DNA of 64,000 nucleotides from Bacteroidota bacterium (lineage in GTDB: Bacteria > Bacteroidota > Bacteroidia > Bacteroidales > F082). The notes beneath the pieces are model-generated. The model saw nothing but the letters and a program-made list of their open reading frames with translations. It did no database searches and was not told where the DNA came from. The translations under genes and the position numbers were made by a program. Position 1 is the stretch's first letter. Each line of letters begins with the position of its first letter. The DNA lies in assembly GCA_016845105.1 (NCBI GenBank), contig JAERTF010000051.1, positions 52,590-116,589 of the forward strand, given 5' to 3'. This document shows positions 49,348 through 58,800 of the stretch, in pieces.

Positions 49348-49355
49348 CAAATGTA
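49348..49355 (-). promoter_or_regulatory. Candidate -7 element for FISUMP paralogue A
   Basis: On minus, TACATTTG fits TAnnTTTG. It lies 68 bases from the ATG and 33 bases from the palindrome at 49389. Confidence 0.4.
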
Positions 49356-49388
49356 GTCGATTTTTTCTATTTAGAAAGATTCTAAATT

Positions 49389-49402
49389 ATGACATATGTC
49401 AT
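49389..49402. promoter_or_regulatory. Perfect 14-bp palindrome in divergent promoter region
   Basis: atgacatatgtcat is its own reverse complement. It lies between the FISUMP paralogue A gene and the response-regulator gene and is a candidate operator, for example for the LuxR-type regulator encoded next door. Confidence 0.5.
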
Positions 49403-49490
49403 GTTTTGCATATGTAGGTTTGGTTGATATTAATATGAATTGTTTTCGGATTGACTTTTTTAATATTTTTAAGCATTAAAAACAAACAGA

Positions 49491-50138
49491 ATGAATAACC
49501 CAATTAAAGTCTTCATTGTTGATGATCATGAAATCTTCCGCAATGGATTAAAACTAGTTTTCAGTAAAAACAAGGACATTGAAATTGTAGGAGAAGCTGG
49601 AAGTGGCGAAGAATTTTTATCCGTAATGAATGGTGTTGATTTTGACGTTGTGCTAATGGATATTAAAATGAAAGGTATAAATGGAATTGAAACCACACAA
49701 AAGGCAATAGAATTAAATATTAATATTAAAGTTCTTGTACTTTCAACATTTGGAGAAGAAGAGTTTTTACATCAAATGATAAATGTTGGAGCCAAGGGCT
49801 TTTTACTAAAAAATGTTGACAAGGAAACCCTGTTTAGTGCAATAAAGCTCATACATATTAACCAAAATTATTTTTCACCTGAACTGCTTCCGTTTTTCAC
49901 AAAGAAGTTTCTAACTCCCGATGAAAATGAAGAACTTAGTCTTACAAAACGAGAAAAGGAAATTTTGGAATTAATAAGTAAAGGGTTATCAAATGCCGAA
50001 ATTGCTGATAAACTTTTTATAAGTATCAGAACGGTAGATACTCATAAAAATAATCTCATTGTAAAAACAGGGTCGAAAAACGTAGTTAGTTTGCTTATTT
50101 ATGCCATAAAAAATAAACTCATTACCATCGATGGTTGA
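49491..50138 (+). CDS. NarL/FixJ-type response regulator
   Basis: The 215 residues comprise a receiver domain (about 5-122) with D11/D12, phospho-acceptor D57 in VVLMDIKMKG, the Ser/Thr of VLSTFG and the Lys of GFLLKN, and a LuxR-type HTH (about 150-212; LTKREKEILELISKG, LSNAEIADKLFIS, TVDTHKNNLIVKTG). All receiver residues are intact. It immediately precedes the TPR histidine kinase (17 bp to the preferred start), forming a two-component pair. Targets are unknown, but the palindrome upstream suggests autoregulation. Confidence 0.92.
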   Translation: MNNPIKVFIVDDHEIFRNGLKLVFSKNKDIEIVGEAGSGEEFLSVMNGVDFDVVLMDIKMKGINGIETTQKAIELNINIKVLVLSTFGEEEFLHQMINVGAKGFLLKNVDKETLFSAIKLIHINQNYFSPELLPFFTKKFLTPDENEELSLTKREKEILELISKGLSNAEIADKLFISIRTVDTHKNNLIVKTGSKNVVSLLIYAIKNKLITIDG

Positions 50139-50155
50139 TTAACAATAACTCTAGT

Positions 50156-52135
50156 ATGATGAAATACCTATTACCCATTATTGCTTGTTATTTTCTATTG
50201 TTTTATACATCTGTAAAGGCTCAGAATAATGATAGCCTAATTAATATACTGAATAACACAAAATCCGATAGCACTTATATCCACACTTCACTCGATCTTG
50301 CATGGTCATACATGTATTCTAATTCTGACAGTGCTGAATATTTCGCAAATAAAGCTTTAGTGAGGTCGGAAGATCGAGGAATGATGTTGCGTTTGGCAAA
50401 CTCATATAATACACTTGGTGTTGTTTATATTGTTAAAGCAGAGTATTATGAAGCACTTTCATATCTTTCCAAAGGCCTTGATATAGGTAACCAATTACTT
50501 TCCATCGATTCATCAAAATACCAATATAAAAGAAGAGTAATGGCCATATATACCAATATGGGCAATATTTATTATTTCAAAGGTAAGTACGACGATGCAG
50601 TAAACAGTTATTTAATGGCATTAAAACTTGCTGAAGAAATTGGATATTTGGAAGGTGCTGCTGTTTGTTCAAGTAACTTAGGTAGTGCTTACAAAGATTT
50701 ATATAATTACCCAAAAGCTCTGGAATACAACTATAAAGCACTCGCTTTTGCCAATGAAACCGGAGATAGATTTTCACTTTCTCAAAGTTATAATAATCTT
50801 GGGTCTGTGTATTTTTCTGTTCCCAATTACGATAGTGCTTATTACTATTTTTTTATTGCTTCAAAGATGAATGAGGAAGATAATGATGAGTACGAGTTAA
50901 TTAACAATTATGTTAACCTTGGAGATGTTATGCGTGATATTGGTAAATATGACTCAGCTCTTTATTACTATGAAAAGTCCCTTAATTTTAGTGAGAAATT
51001 GCAATCTGCTGATGGACTGATTAATTGTAACTATATGATAGGTCAACTTTATCATAAAAAAGAACAGTTCAACAAAAGTATTTCTTATTACAAGAAAAGT
51101 TTGAGTTTGGCTAAAAAAGCTGGAATGATGAGGTTTATAATGCTTTCAAGTGAACAGATTTCAGTTGTATATAAGCAAATAGGAAATTATAATCTGGCAT
51201 ATGATTATTTTGTTTCTTCGGCAAAAATACGCGATAGTATTTTTAATGCTGATAGCGATGCGCGGATAGCCGATATGGAAGCAAAATATAAATCTGAGAA
51301 GAAAGAAGAACAAATAAAACTACTAACGAAAAAGGGAGAGTTACAAAGAGCAACAGCAAAAGTTAGCAGGGTTATATTCATTTCCGTTATCATAATACTA
51401 ATTCTTTTTATTGTATTGATTATTATTTCATATAGAAGCTTTAAATTTAAACAGTTGTCGGAGAAGCAACGTATTCAACAAGAGGCAGAACATGAAGTGC
51501 TTGATGCAATAATGGATACTGAAAATAAGGAAAGGAAAAGGTTTGCTGAAGATTTACATGATGGCCTTGGTGTAATGCTTTCAACATTGCGGCTTTATAT
51601 TAATGAAATAGACAATGATACAACATCGGATGAAAGAAAATCATTAATTAAACAGAGTAATGGTTTACTTGACGATGCCATTCAAAATGCACGTAATATT
51701 TCCAATAATATTATGCCTGCTGCATTAAAAGATAATGGCTTGATAAAATCCGTAAAATCCTTTTCAGATAAGATTAATTCTTCTGGAAATATTCTAATCG
51801 AAGTTAAATCATTAAATGTTGAAAACAGATTAAAAAACTCCATTGAAATCACACTGTATCGTGTAATTACAGAGCTTATTAACAATACCTTAAAGCACGC
51901 TATGGCAAATAATATTACCATTACTTTCACAAAAAAGAATGATCTTTTAATTATAACTTATTCCGATGATGGAAAAGGTTTTGATTATGATGAGATGATT
52001 GTTTCTGATAAAAAGGGAATGGGGTTAATGAATATTAAAAGCCGAATCAAATCGATTGGTGGAAAGTGTAATATGAAAAGTGAACCCCAAAATGGATATT
52101 ATGTTGTTATAGAAGTTATGGATAAAAGGGAGTAG
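50156..52135 (+). CDS. TPR-containing sensor histidine kinase (HisKA_3 type)
   Basis: Start placed at ATG 50156 (a TTG at 50135 overlapping the regulator stop is the alternative). The product has 659 residues: signal peptide (about 1-22), TPR array outside the cytoplasm (about 60-365; YNTLGVVYIVKAEYYEAL, NMGNIYYFKGKYDDAV and others), a coiled segment, a membrane helix (about 405-426), a dimerisation/phospho-acceptor helix with RKRFAEDLHDGLG (His468) and an ATPase domain with the N-box ELINNTLKHA, DDGKGFD and GMGLMNIKSR. This is the usual partner type of LuxR-like regulators in Bacteroidota. The signal sensed by the TPRs is unknown. Confidence 0.92.
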   Translation: MMKYLLPIIACYFLLFYTSVKAQNNDSLINILNNTKSDSTYIHTSLDLAWSYMYSNSDSAEYFANKALVRSEDRGMMLRLANSYNTLGVVYIVKAEYYEALSYLSKGLDIGNQLLSIDSSKYQYKRRVMAIYTNMGNIYYFKGKYDDAVNSYLMALKLAEEIGYLEGAAVCSSNLGSAYKDLYNYPKALEYNYKALAFANETGDRFSLSQSYNNLGSVYFSVPNYDSAYYYFFIASKMNEEDNDEYELINNYVNLGDVMRDIGKYDSALYYYEKSLNFSEKLQSADGLINCNYMIGQLYHKKEQFNKSISYYKKSLSLAKKAGMMRFIMLSSEQISVVYKQIGNYNLAYDYFVSSAKIRDSIFNADSDARIADMEAKYKSEKKEEQIKLLTKKGELQRATAKVSRVIFISVIIILILFIVLIIISYRSFKFKQLSEKQRIQQEAEHEVLDAIMDTENKERKRFAEDLHDGLGVMLSTLRLYINEIDNDTTSDERKSLIKQSNGLLDDAIQNARNISNNIMPAALKDNGLIKSVKSFSDKINSSGNILIEVKSLNVENRLKNSIEITLYRVITELINNTLKHAMANNITITFTKKNDLLIITYSDDGKGFDYDEMIVSDKKGMGLMNIKSRIKSIGGKCNMKSEPQNGYYVVIEVMDKRE

Positions 52136-52240
52136 GCATTTTACGTAATAAAAATCAGAAATTTTCATAGTTAAATTTGGTGATTTCCCTCTGAAATAGG
52201 AGGATTAGTCAAAATACATTTGTTGTTGAAATTAATTATT

Positions 52241-52732
52241 ATGTTTCAGCAACTTATACATACGTGTTTAAAACCTAAAAAAGCGAAAGTCGACATTGTG
52301 CTATTCGACATTGACCTTTTCTACAGTTACATTCGTCAATGCGGTAATATTATCGATACATGGTACTTTCAAAATGTATTTACCGAAGATTACTGGAAGT
52401 ATTTGGGTAGTTTCAAATATTACTCAACAAACAGATTAAACCAACTACATCAGGGTATACTATGTATACTGTTATTCAAATACTTTCATCACATTCAACA
52501 ATTATCAGTTTTAGGGGAAAGAGAAATAGTATCCATACAAAATGCTGTACGACGACTTCATTGTCTTACTCCACTTACATATAAACTGCAAGCAATTGTT
52601 CTTAAGTCCATCTCAAGTATTGAGCAAGCAAATGGCAAAGCAAATGAAAATGAAATCCTTAGTTCAATTTCTTGGACAATAAAACATATAATACTAACTA
52701 ATGGTAGAAACAAAAATATAAATCAAAGGTAG
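52241..52732 (+). CDS. Unknown small cytoplasmic protein
   Basis: Start moved from a TTG at 52220 to ATG 52241 (MFQQLIHTC). The 163 residues have no signal peptide and are Tyr-, Phe- and Ile-rich in the first half (DIVLFDIDLFYSYIRQCGNIIDTWYFQNVF) and helical in the second (VSIQNAVRRLHCLTPLTYKLQAIVLKSI). I do not recognise a family. It lies 105 bp after the histidine kinase and is followed within 13 bases by a terminator hairpin. The ORF could be weakly expressed; coding status is likely but not certain. Confidence 0.5.
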   Translation: MFQQLIHTCLKPKKAKVDIVLFDIDLFYSYIRQCGNIIDTWYFQNVFTEDYWKYLGSFKYYSTNRLNQLHQGILCILLFKYFHHIQQLSVLGEREIVSIQNAVRRLHCLTPLTYKLQAIVLKSISSIEQANGKANENEILSSISWTIKHIILTNGRNKNINQR

Positions 52733-52744
52733 GAATTTGGTTTT

Positions 52745-52786
52745 ATCCGTCCTGGCCTTGAATAAAGGGCTATGGCGGATTTTTTT
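52745..52786 (+). terminator. Strong terminator hairpin 16 nt before the S74-protein ATG
   Basis: atccgtc pairs with ggcggat (one G-U), then after one mismatch tggcc pairs with gggcta (one G-U), with a 10-base loop and seven T after the stem. It ends the upstream gene. Because only 16 bases remain before the next ATG at 52803, it may instead be a leader attenuator for that gene. Confidence 0.75.
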
Positions 52787-52802
52787 AAATAAATTAAATA
52801 AT

Positions 52803-55800
52803 ATGAAAAAGACAATATTAGTATTACTAATTATTCAATCTGTTTATGTTAATGCACAAGTAGCCATAAATAATAATGGAAGCAGCCCGTCCAACTCAGC
52901 TATGCTTGATATAAGCTCAACTGACAAGGGAATTCTTATCCCAAGGGTAACAACTACCCAAAGAAATGCAATATCAAATCCATCCAATGGTCTATTGTTA
53001 TATGACCAAACCACAAAAAGTTTCTGGTTCTATGACGGATCTTCCTCCAATTGGACACAATTAATTGGTTCCAGTAACAATAATGAGCTTTCAGATGCAG
53101 ATGGAGATACAAAGGTTGAGGTTGAGTTGGTTTCAGATATTGATAAAATTCATTTAACAGTTGATGATACAACATATTTTGCATTTGAAAAAGGAAGGGT
53201 TCAGGTGCTAAATACCGGCAACTCAACTTTCTTTGGCAATTTTAGTGGTGATAATGATGATCTTTCTTACAATGCAAATACATTCTACGGATCTAGTTCC
53301 GGAATTTACAACGTAAGTGGAGAACAAAATGTGGGAGTTGGGTATAGAGCTTTGTCAGATAATGATACATATGATAATAATGTTGCTGTAGGAACTAATG
53401 TACTGATGAGTTCAAAGGCCGATGATAATACAGGCGTTGGATCAAGATCTCTAGAAAGGAACTTATCTGGTAAGGAAAATACAAGTATCGGTTCTTCAAG
53501 TTTGTTTTATAATGAATCAGGAAATAGCAACTGTGCACTTGGGTATCGTGCATTGTATGAGCACAAAATAAATGATGAAAATACAGCCATTGGTTATCAA
53601 TCGATGTCAAACGATACAGCAGGAATTCAGAATACGGCATTGGGATCCTTGTCGTTGAGATCGAACATTAACGGTGATTATAATACTGCCCTGGGAGCTA
53701 AAGCTTTATTCAATAATCAAAGCGATTTCAATACTGCTATAGGGTACGAGTCGCTTCATAATAGTACAAATGGAAGTAAAAACACAGCTGTTGGGTCACG
53801 GTCTTTGTATTCAGCAACTATTGGTACCAGAAATACCGCAGTTGGATATAGGTCTTCTTATTCGAATACATCCGGTAGCTATAACACTAGTATTGGAGAC
53901 AGTAGTTTATATAGTAATACATCGGGGTTTTTGAATATTGCGATAGGTCATGCTGCATTGTTTAGTACAACAACAACCGGGCATAATTTAGCTATTGGGG
54001 TTGCGGCAATGAAAAAGAATACAAACGGGGCTGGTAATATGGCAGTTGGTGACAGTGCTTTATATAACAATGAATCAGGAAGTTATAATACGGCATTTGG
54101 ACACCTTGCCTTAAAAACAATGAATTTGGCATCACGTAATACTGCTATTGGTTACGAGGTTATGGCTGTAAATTATACAGGTATAGCAAATACAGGAATA
54201 GGTCATCGTGCATTATATAATAACCAGTCGGGTCATTTTAATACAGCAATTGGTGCATATGCTATGGCAACACCACATTCGGGTGATTATAATATTGCAA
54301 TTGGAGATAGTGCACTCTATACAAATAATGCATTTGGAAATATTGTTGCAATCGGAAGTAAAGCATTAATGAATAATTTAGGTGAAGCAAACACTGCATT
54401 GGGAGGAAAAGCTTTAAAGAGTAATATTGGTGGTGACTACAACACTGCCATAGGTTATTATTCATTAACAAACAATGTACAAGGAATAAAAAACACAGCG
54501 GTTGGTACAGAATCATTAAAAACAAATAATTCAGGACATAACAATAGTGCCTTAGGTTATCATGCAATGTTTAATATGGATAGTGGTGAGCGAAATACTG
54601 CCATAGGAAGTCAGGCATTGTTTACGAATACTTCCGGCATAAGAAATACTGTAATGGGATATCAATCAATGTATTCAAGTAATGCAGGATATAGTACAGC
54701 AATTGGTTATCAGGCTCTTGTAAATACAACTGCAAATTATAATGTTGCATTGGGCTATCATGCATTATTTGCAAATACTTCTGGTAGTGATAATGTTGCA
54801 GTTGGAAGTTTTGCATTATCAAATAATGTTGATGGTGAAAGTAATTCAGCATTTGGAGATGAAGCTCTTGATGAAAATATATCAGGTGATAATAATAGTG
54901 CTTTTGGTAGCCGGTCATTATATAAAAATAAAACTGGGAATTATAATTCTGCTTATGGAGCAAGTTCTCTGGAGTATAATGTATCAGGAAACACAAATGT
55001 TGCTGTTGGTAACAATTCAATGGAAAATAATACTACTGGTAGCAGTAATACAGCTTTGGGTTATGAAGCACTTAAGTATAATACCACTTCTGATAATAAC
55101 ACAGCCATTGGTGGAGCTGCAATGAGGAATAATACAACAGGACACTCAAACGTATCCATAGGTGATTCTGCAGGTATTGGGCTAACTACCGGGTATAATT
55201 CTGTTTGTATTGGCAAAAATGCAACAAAAGGATTATACGGAGGTGCAATCAATTCTTCAAACTCTGTTATGGTTGGAGCGTTTACTTATGCAAATGACTA
55301 TTCTATTGCTATTGGTTCTGAAGCTTATGCAAATGGCACAAATAGTATAGCTATTGGATATGACGTACTGGCTGTTTCCAACCGTGCAGTAATAGGGAAC
55401 AGTTCATTTACCTCAATTGGAGGTTTCGAAAACTGGTCAAATTTTTCTGATCGTAGATTTAAAAAAAATGTGAATAAAAATGTGCCTGGACTGGATTTTA
55501 TTGTAAGGTTAACACCTGTTACATATCAGTTTGACTCCAAGGCATATAATACCCATATGGGAGGAGCTCCTTCTGATGAGTATGTGTGTAAATCACAGTT
55601 AGATAAAGAAAAAATTATACAAACAGGTTTTATTGCTCAGGATGTTGAAAAGGTAGCACGTGAGATGGGATATTCATTTTCAGGTGTTGAAAAGCCACAA
55701 AATAATCAGGATTATTATAGAATTAGATATGCAGAGTTCGTAGTACCATTGGTAAAAGCTGTTCAGGAACAAAATCAGATTATTGAATCTATTATTACAG

Positions 55801-55877
55801 AGAATAGGAATCTAAAAAAAGAGCTTGATCAGATCAAATCAATTATTCAACGTATTGAAATACTGGAAAACAATTAA
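52803..55877 (+). CDS. Head-repeat surface protein with S74 intramolecular chaperone
   Basis: Start moved from 52737 to ATG 52803, since the earlier codons lie in the terminator hairpin and this one begins a signal peptide (MKKTILVLLIIQSVYVNAQ). The product has 1024 residues: an N-terminal SAMLDISSTDKGILIPRVTTTQR segment typical of Bacteroidota tail-fibre-like proteins; about 30 repeats of a 20-29 residue YadA-head-like unit (NTAIGYxSLxxNTSG pattern, about 125-870); a peptidase S74 chaperone domain (about 895-990, SDRRFKKNV, TGFIAQDVEKV, YAEFVVPLVKAVQEQN); and a short coiled coil. S74 domains trimerise beta-helical fibres and then cleave themselves off. It has no T9SS tail of its own and lies 22 bp before a T9SS gene. 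Confidence 0.85.
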   Translation: MKKTILVLLIIQSVYVNAQVAINNNGSSPSNSAMLDISSTDKGILIPRVTTTQRNAISNPSNGLLLYDQTTKSFWFYDGSSSNWTQLIGSSNNNELSDADGDTKVEVELVSDIDKIHLTVDDTTYFAFEKGRVQVLNTGNSTFFGNFSGDNDDLSYNANTFYGSSSGIYNVSGEQNVGVGYRALSDNDTYDNNVAVGTNVLMSSKADDNTGVGSRSLERNLSGKENTSIGSSSLFYNESGNSNCALGYRALYEHKINDENTAIGYQSMSNDTAGIQNTALGSLSLRSNINGDYNTALGAKALFNNQSDFNTAIGYESLHNSTNGSKNTAVGSRSLYSATIGTRNTAVGYRSSYSNTSGSYNTSIGDSSLYSNTSGFLNIAIGHAALFSTTTTGHNLAIGVAAMKKNTNGAGNMAVGDSALYNNESGSYNTAFGHLALKTMNLASRNTAIGYEVMAVNYTGIANTGIGHRALYNNQSGHFNTAIGAYAMATPHSGDYNIAIGDSALYTNNAFGNIVAIGSKALMNNLGEANTALGGKALKSNIGGDYNTAIGYYSLTNNVQGIKNTAVGTESLKTNNSGHNNSALGYHAMFNMDSGERNTAIGSQALFTNTSGIRNTVMGYQSMYSSNAGYSTAIGYQALVNTTANYNVALGYHALFANTSGSDNVAVGSFALSNNVDGESNSAFGDEALDENISGDNNSAFGSRSLYKNKTGNYNSAYGASSLEYNVSGNTNVAVGNNSMENNTTGSSNTALGYEALKYNTTSDNNTAIGGAAMRNNTTGHSNVSIGDSAGIGLTTGYNSVCIGKNATKGLYGGAINSSNSVMVGAFTYANDYSIAIGSEAYANGTNSIAIGYDVLAVSNRAVIGNSSFTSIGGFENWSNFSDRRFKKNVNKNVPGLDFIVRLTPVTYQFDSKAYNTHMGGAPSDEYVCKSQLDKEKIIQTGFIAQDVEKVAREMGYSFSGVEKPQNNQDYYRIRYAEFVVPLVKAVQEQNQIIESIITENRNLKKELDQIKSIIQRIEILENN

Positions 55878-55899
55878 ATAATACTAAAAAATTCTTGAC

Positions 55900-58800
55900 A
55901 TGAAGAAAATTGTACTGTCGTTAGCACTTCTTTATTTAGGCACAGTTTTTATTTGTTCTGCGCAGAATAATACGGATCCTACACCTACTTATATTTCATC
56001 AAGTGAAGCGTATATGGTTGAGCCTTTAAGCAGCTTTAACCCAATTACTCAATCTGAATGGGATCAATTGGTTGATGAAGAAATTAACAAACATCAAAAC
56101 AAAAAACCTAAATTTAGGAAATACCCACATGAGAAAACAGCTTTGCCCAAGGGTAACGATCCTGTTTGGCAGAAGGATGCACTCTCAGTCAGGGGTGCTA
56201 ATTCGCCTACTCTTATATTCGAAGGATTACCAAGTGCAGGGTGGCCAACTGATGTAAATGGAACAGTTGGATCATCACATTATCTTCAAACAACCAATAG
56301 TTTATATTCAATTTTTGATAAGTCTGGAAATAAACTGGTTGGACCAAATAATATCAATACAATTTTTGCCAGTGTACCAGGAGGTGCTTATAATGATGGT
56401 GACCCTGTTGTACTTTATGATGAGCAAGCTGATAGGTATTTGATATCAGAGTTTTCAGTTAGTGGATCAAACGACTTTTTACTTGTTGCTATATCACAAA
56501 CAAACGACCCAACTGGGTCATGGTATGCCTATTCTTTTGATGTTGATGATATGCCTGATTACCCAAAATTTGGTGTTTGGCGCGATGGGTATTATGTTGG
56601 TACCAATAAGGGAACAACTTCATCAACGCAGGAAGATATTTATGTGTTGGAGCGTGATAGTATGATACTTGGACAAACTACACAGATTGTTGGTTTTGCC
56701 AATACTGATCGTCCGGCAAGCGATTTCCAATTAGCATCCCCCATAGATAATGATGGAACTTTTGCACCAACAGGTTCACCAGGTTTGTTTATTACAATAA
56801 ATGATGATGCATGGAATGGAATTAAGGATCAGTTGTGGATTTATGAACTTGATGTAGATTGGGTAACTCCAGCTAATTCAACGTTCCAGAGAACTCAGGC
56901 CATTGATGTTGCTTCTTTTGATAGCAATTTTGGATCAGGAAGAACTAATATAACTCAGCCAGGAACTTCCAATAAACTGGATGCAGTATCACATGTTATG
57001 ATGAACAGACCCCAATATAAAAACTTTGGGTCACATCAAACCATAGTTTGCAGTCATGCCGTTGATGTAGATGGAACAAACCATGCAGGAATGAGATGGT
57101 ATGAGCTTAGAAAAACAAATGGCAACTGGGAACTCCGTCAACAGGGTTCCTATGCTCCTGACGGCAATAACCGATGGATGGGAAGTATAGTTATTAATAA
57201 TAATAATAGAATTGCAATGGGTTATTCAATAAGCAGTAGTTCTGAATACCCTGGAATAAGATATGCTGCTCAGAGTACATCTGCCTATGCAGAAGCAAAT
57301 GGCACATTAGATATTGCGGAAGAAATAATACTTACGGGAGCAAATTCACAAACTGTAACAAATCGTTGGGGAGATTACAGTAATATTTGTCTTGATCCCT
57401 CAAATGATTCTGTTTTTTGGTATACAAACCAATATATTGGTTCTTCCGGTGGAAGGCTTACTAAAGTAGCTTCGTTTAAATACCAAAGTACAGATGTTGT
57501 TGCAGATTTTATTGCTGATAATGAAAATCCGGAAATTAATACTCAGGTTGAATTTACCGATTTGAGTTTTGGATCTCCCACAAGCTGGCAGTGGTCATTT
57601 AGTCCGTCAACGGTTATATATCTATCAGGAACAAGTTCTACTTCTCAAAACCCGGTAGTTAAGTTTACTGCCCCCGGAAATTATAATGTTACTTTGGTTT
57701 CAAGCAAAACGGGTAGTAACGATATTGAAACCAAATCTTCATATATTGTAGTATCTCCGGATTGCACAATTGCTTCATTCCCCTGGGTTGAAGATTTTGA
57801 AAACTCAGGAAATATTCCTGATTGCTGGTCACAACAATATACTTCAATAGAAAACAGGGATTGGATTTTTGGCTCAGGTAATGGCGCTACAAACCCATCA
57901 TCAACCCATACAGGCTCATACAATGCTTATTTGAAAGATGGGAGTTCAACACCGGGCAAAACAATGCTAATTACACCGGAGTTGGATTTAAGTTCACTTT
58001 CAACCGCACAGTTAAACTTTTGGCATACACAGGATTTATATTTCTCAACTCAGGATGAGCTAAAGGTTTATTATAGAACATCTGAGTCTGGTTCCTGGAA
58101 TCAAATTGCTCATTATACAAATCAATTAAGCACTTGGCAACACGACTCTCTTAGTTTACCAAATCTTTCAGCAAACTATTATATTGCATTTGAGGGAAAT
58201 GCCTTGAGTGGAAATGGCGTATGTATTGATGACGTAACTATAAAGGATGGATTATCATGCCCATTTCCTGTAAATCAGCAAACCACAAATATTTCCTCGA
58301 CATCAGCACAACTAAACTGGACTGAAGGAGGATCGGCAACAGAATGGGAAATTGAATATGGAGCAAGTGGTTTTAATCTGGGAAACGGTACTTCGGTGTC
58401 CGGAATTTCATCAAAGCCATATACATTAACTAATTTAAATTCTTCCACAAGTTATGATTGGTATGTAAGATCAAAATGTAGTCCGGTAAGCAATAGTATC
58501 TGGGTTGGCCCTCATTCATTTACAACTACTGAACAAGTTTATTCACTACCTGTTACCGAAGGTTTTGAAAGCGGGATGGTTAAGTTCGACAATGCATCTG
58601 GCAATCATTCAGATTTTGCCATTAATACAGCGCTTAAACATGGAGGTAATCAATGTGTAAGAAATTCATATACAGATAACAATACCAATATATTACACGA
58701 AACCGGGATTATGGATCTTAGCACATCCATATTGCCAACACTTAGCTTTTGGCATATTGGAAAAACTGAAGTTGGATACGATTTTTGCTATGTTGAAGTT

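Noticed and set aside
52954-55252. Several minus- and plus-strand ORFs within the S74 protein gene
   Set aside because: They are frame shadows of a repetitive coding sequence; their residues repeat with the same period.
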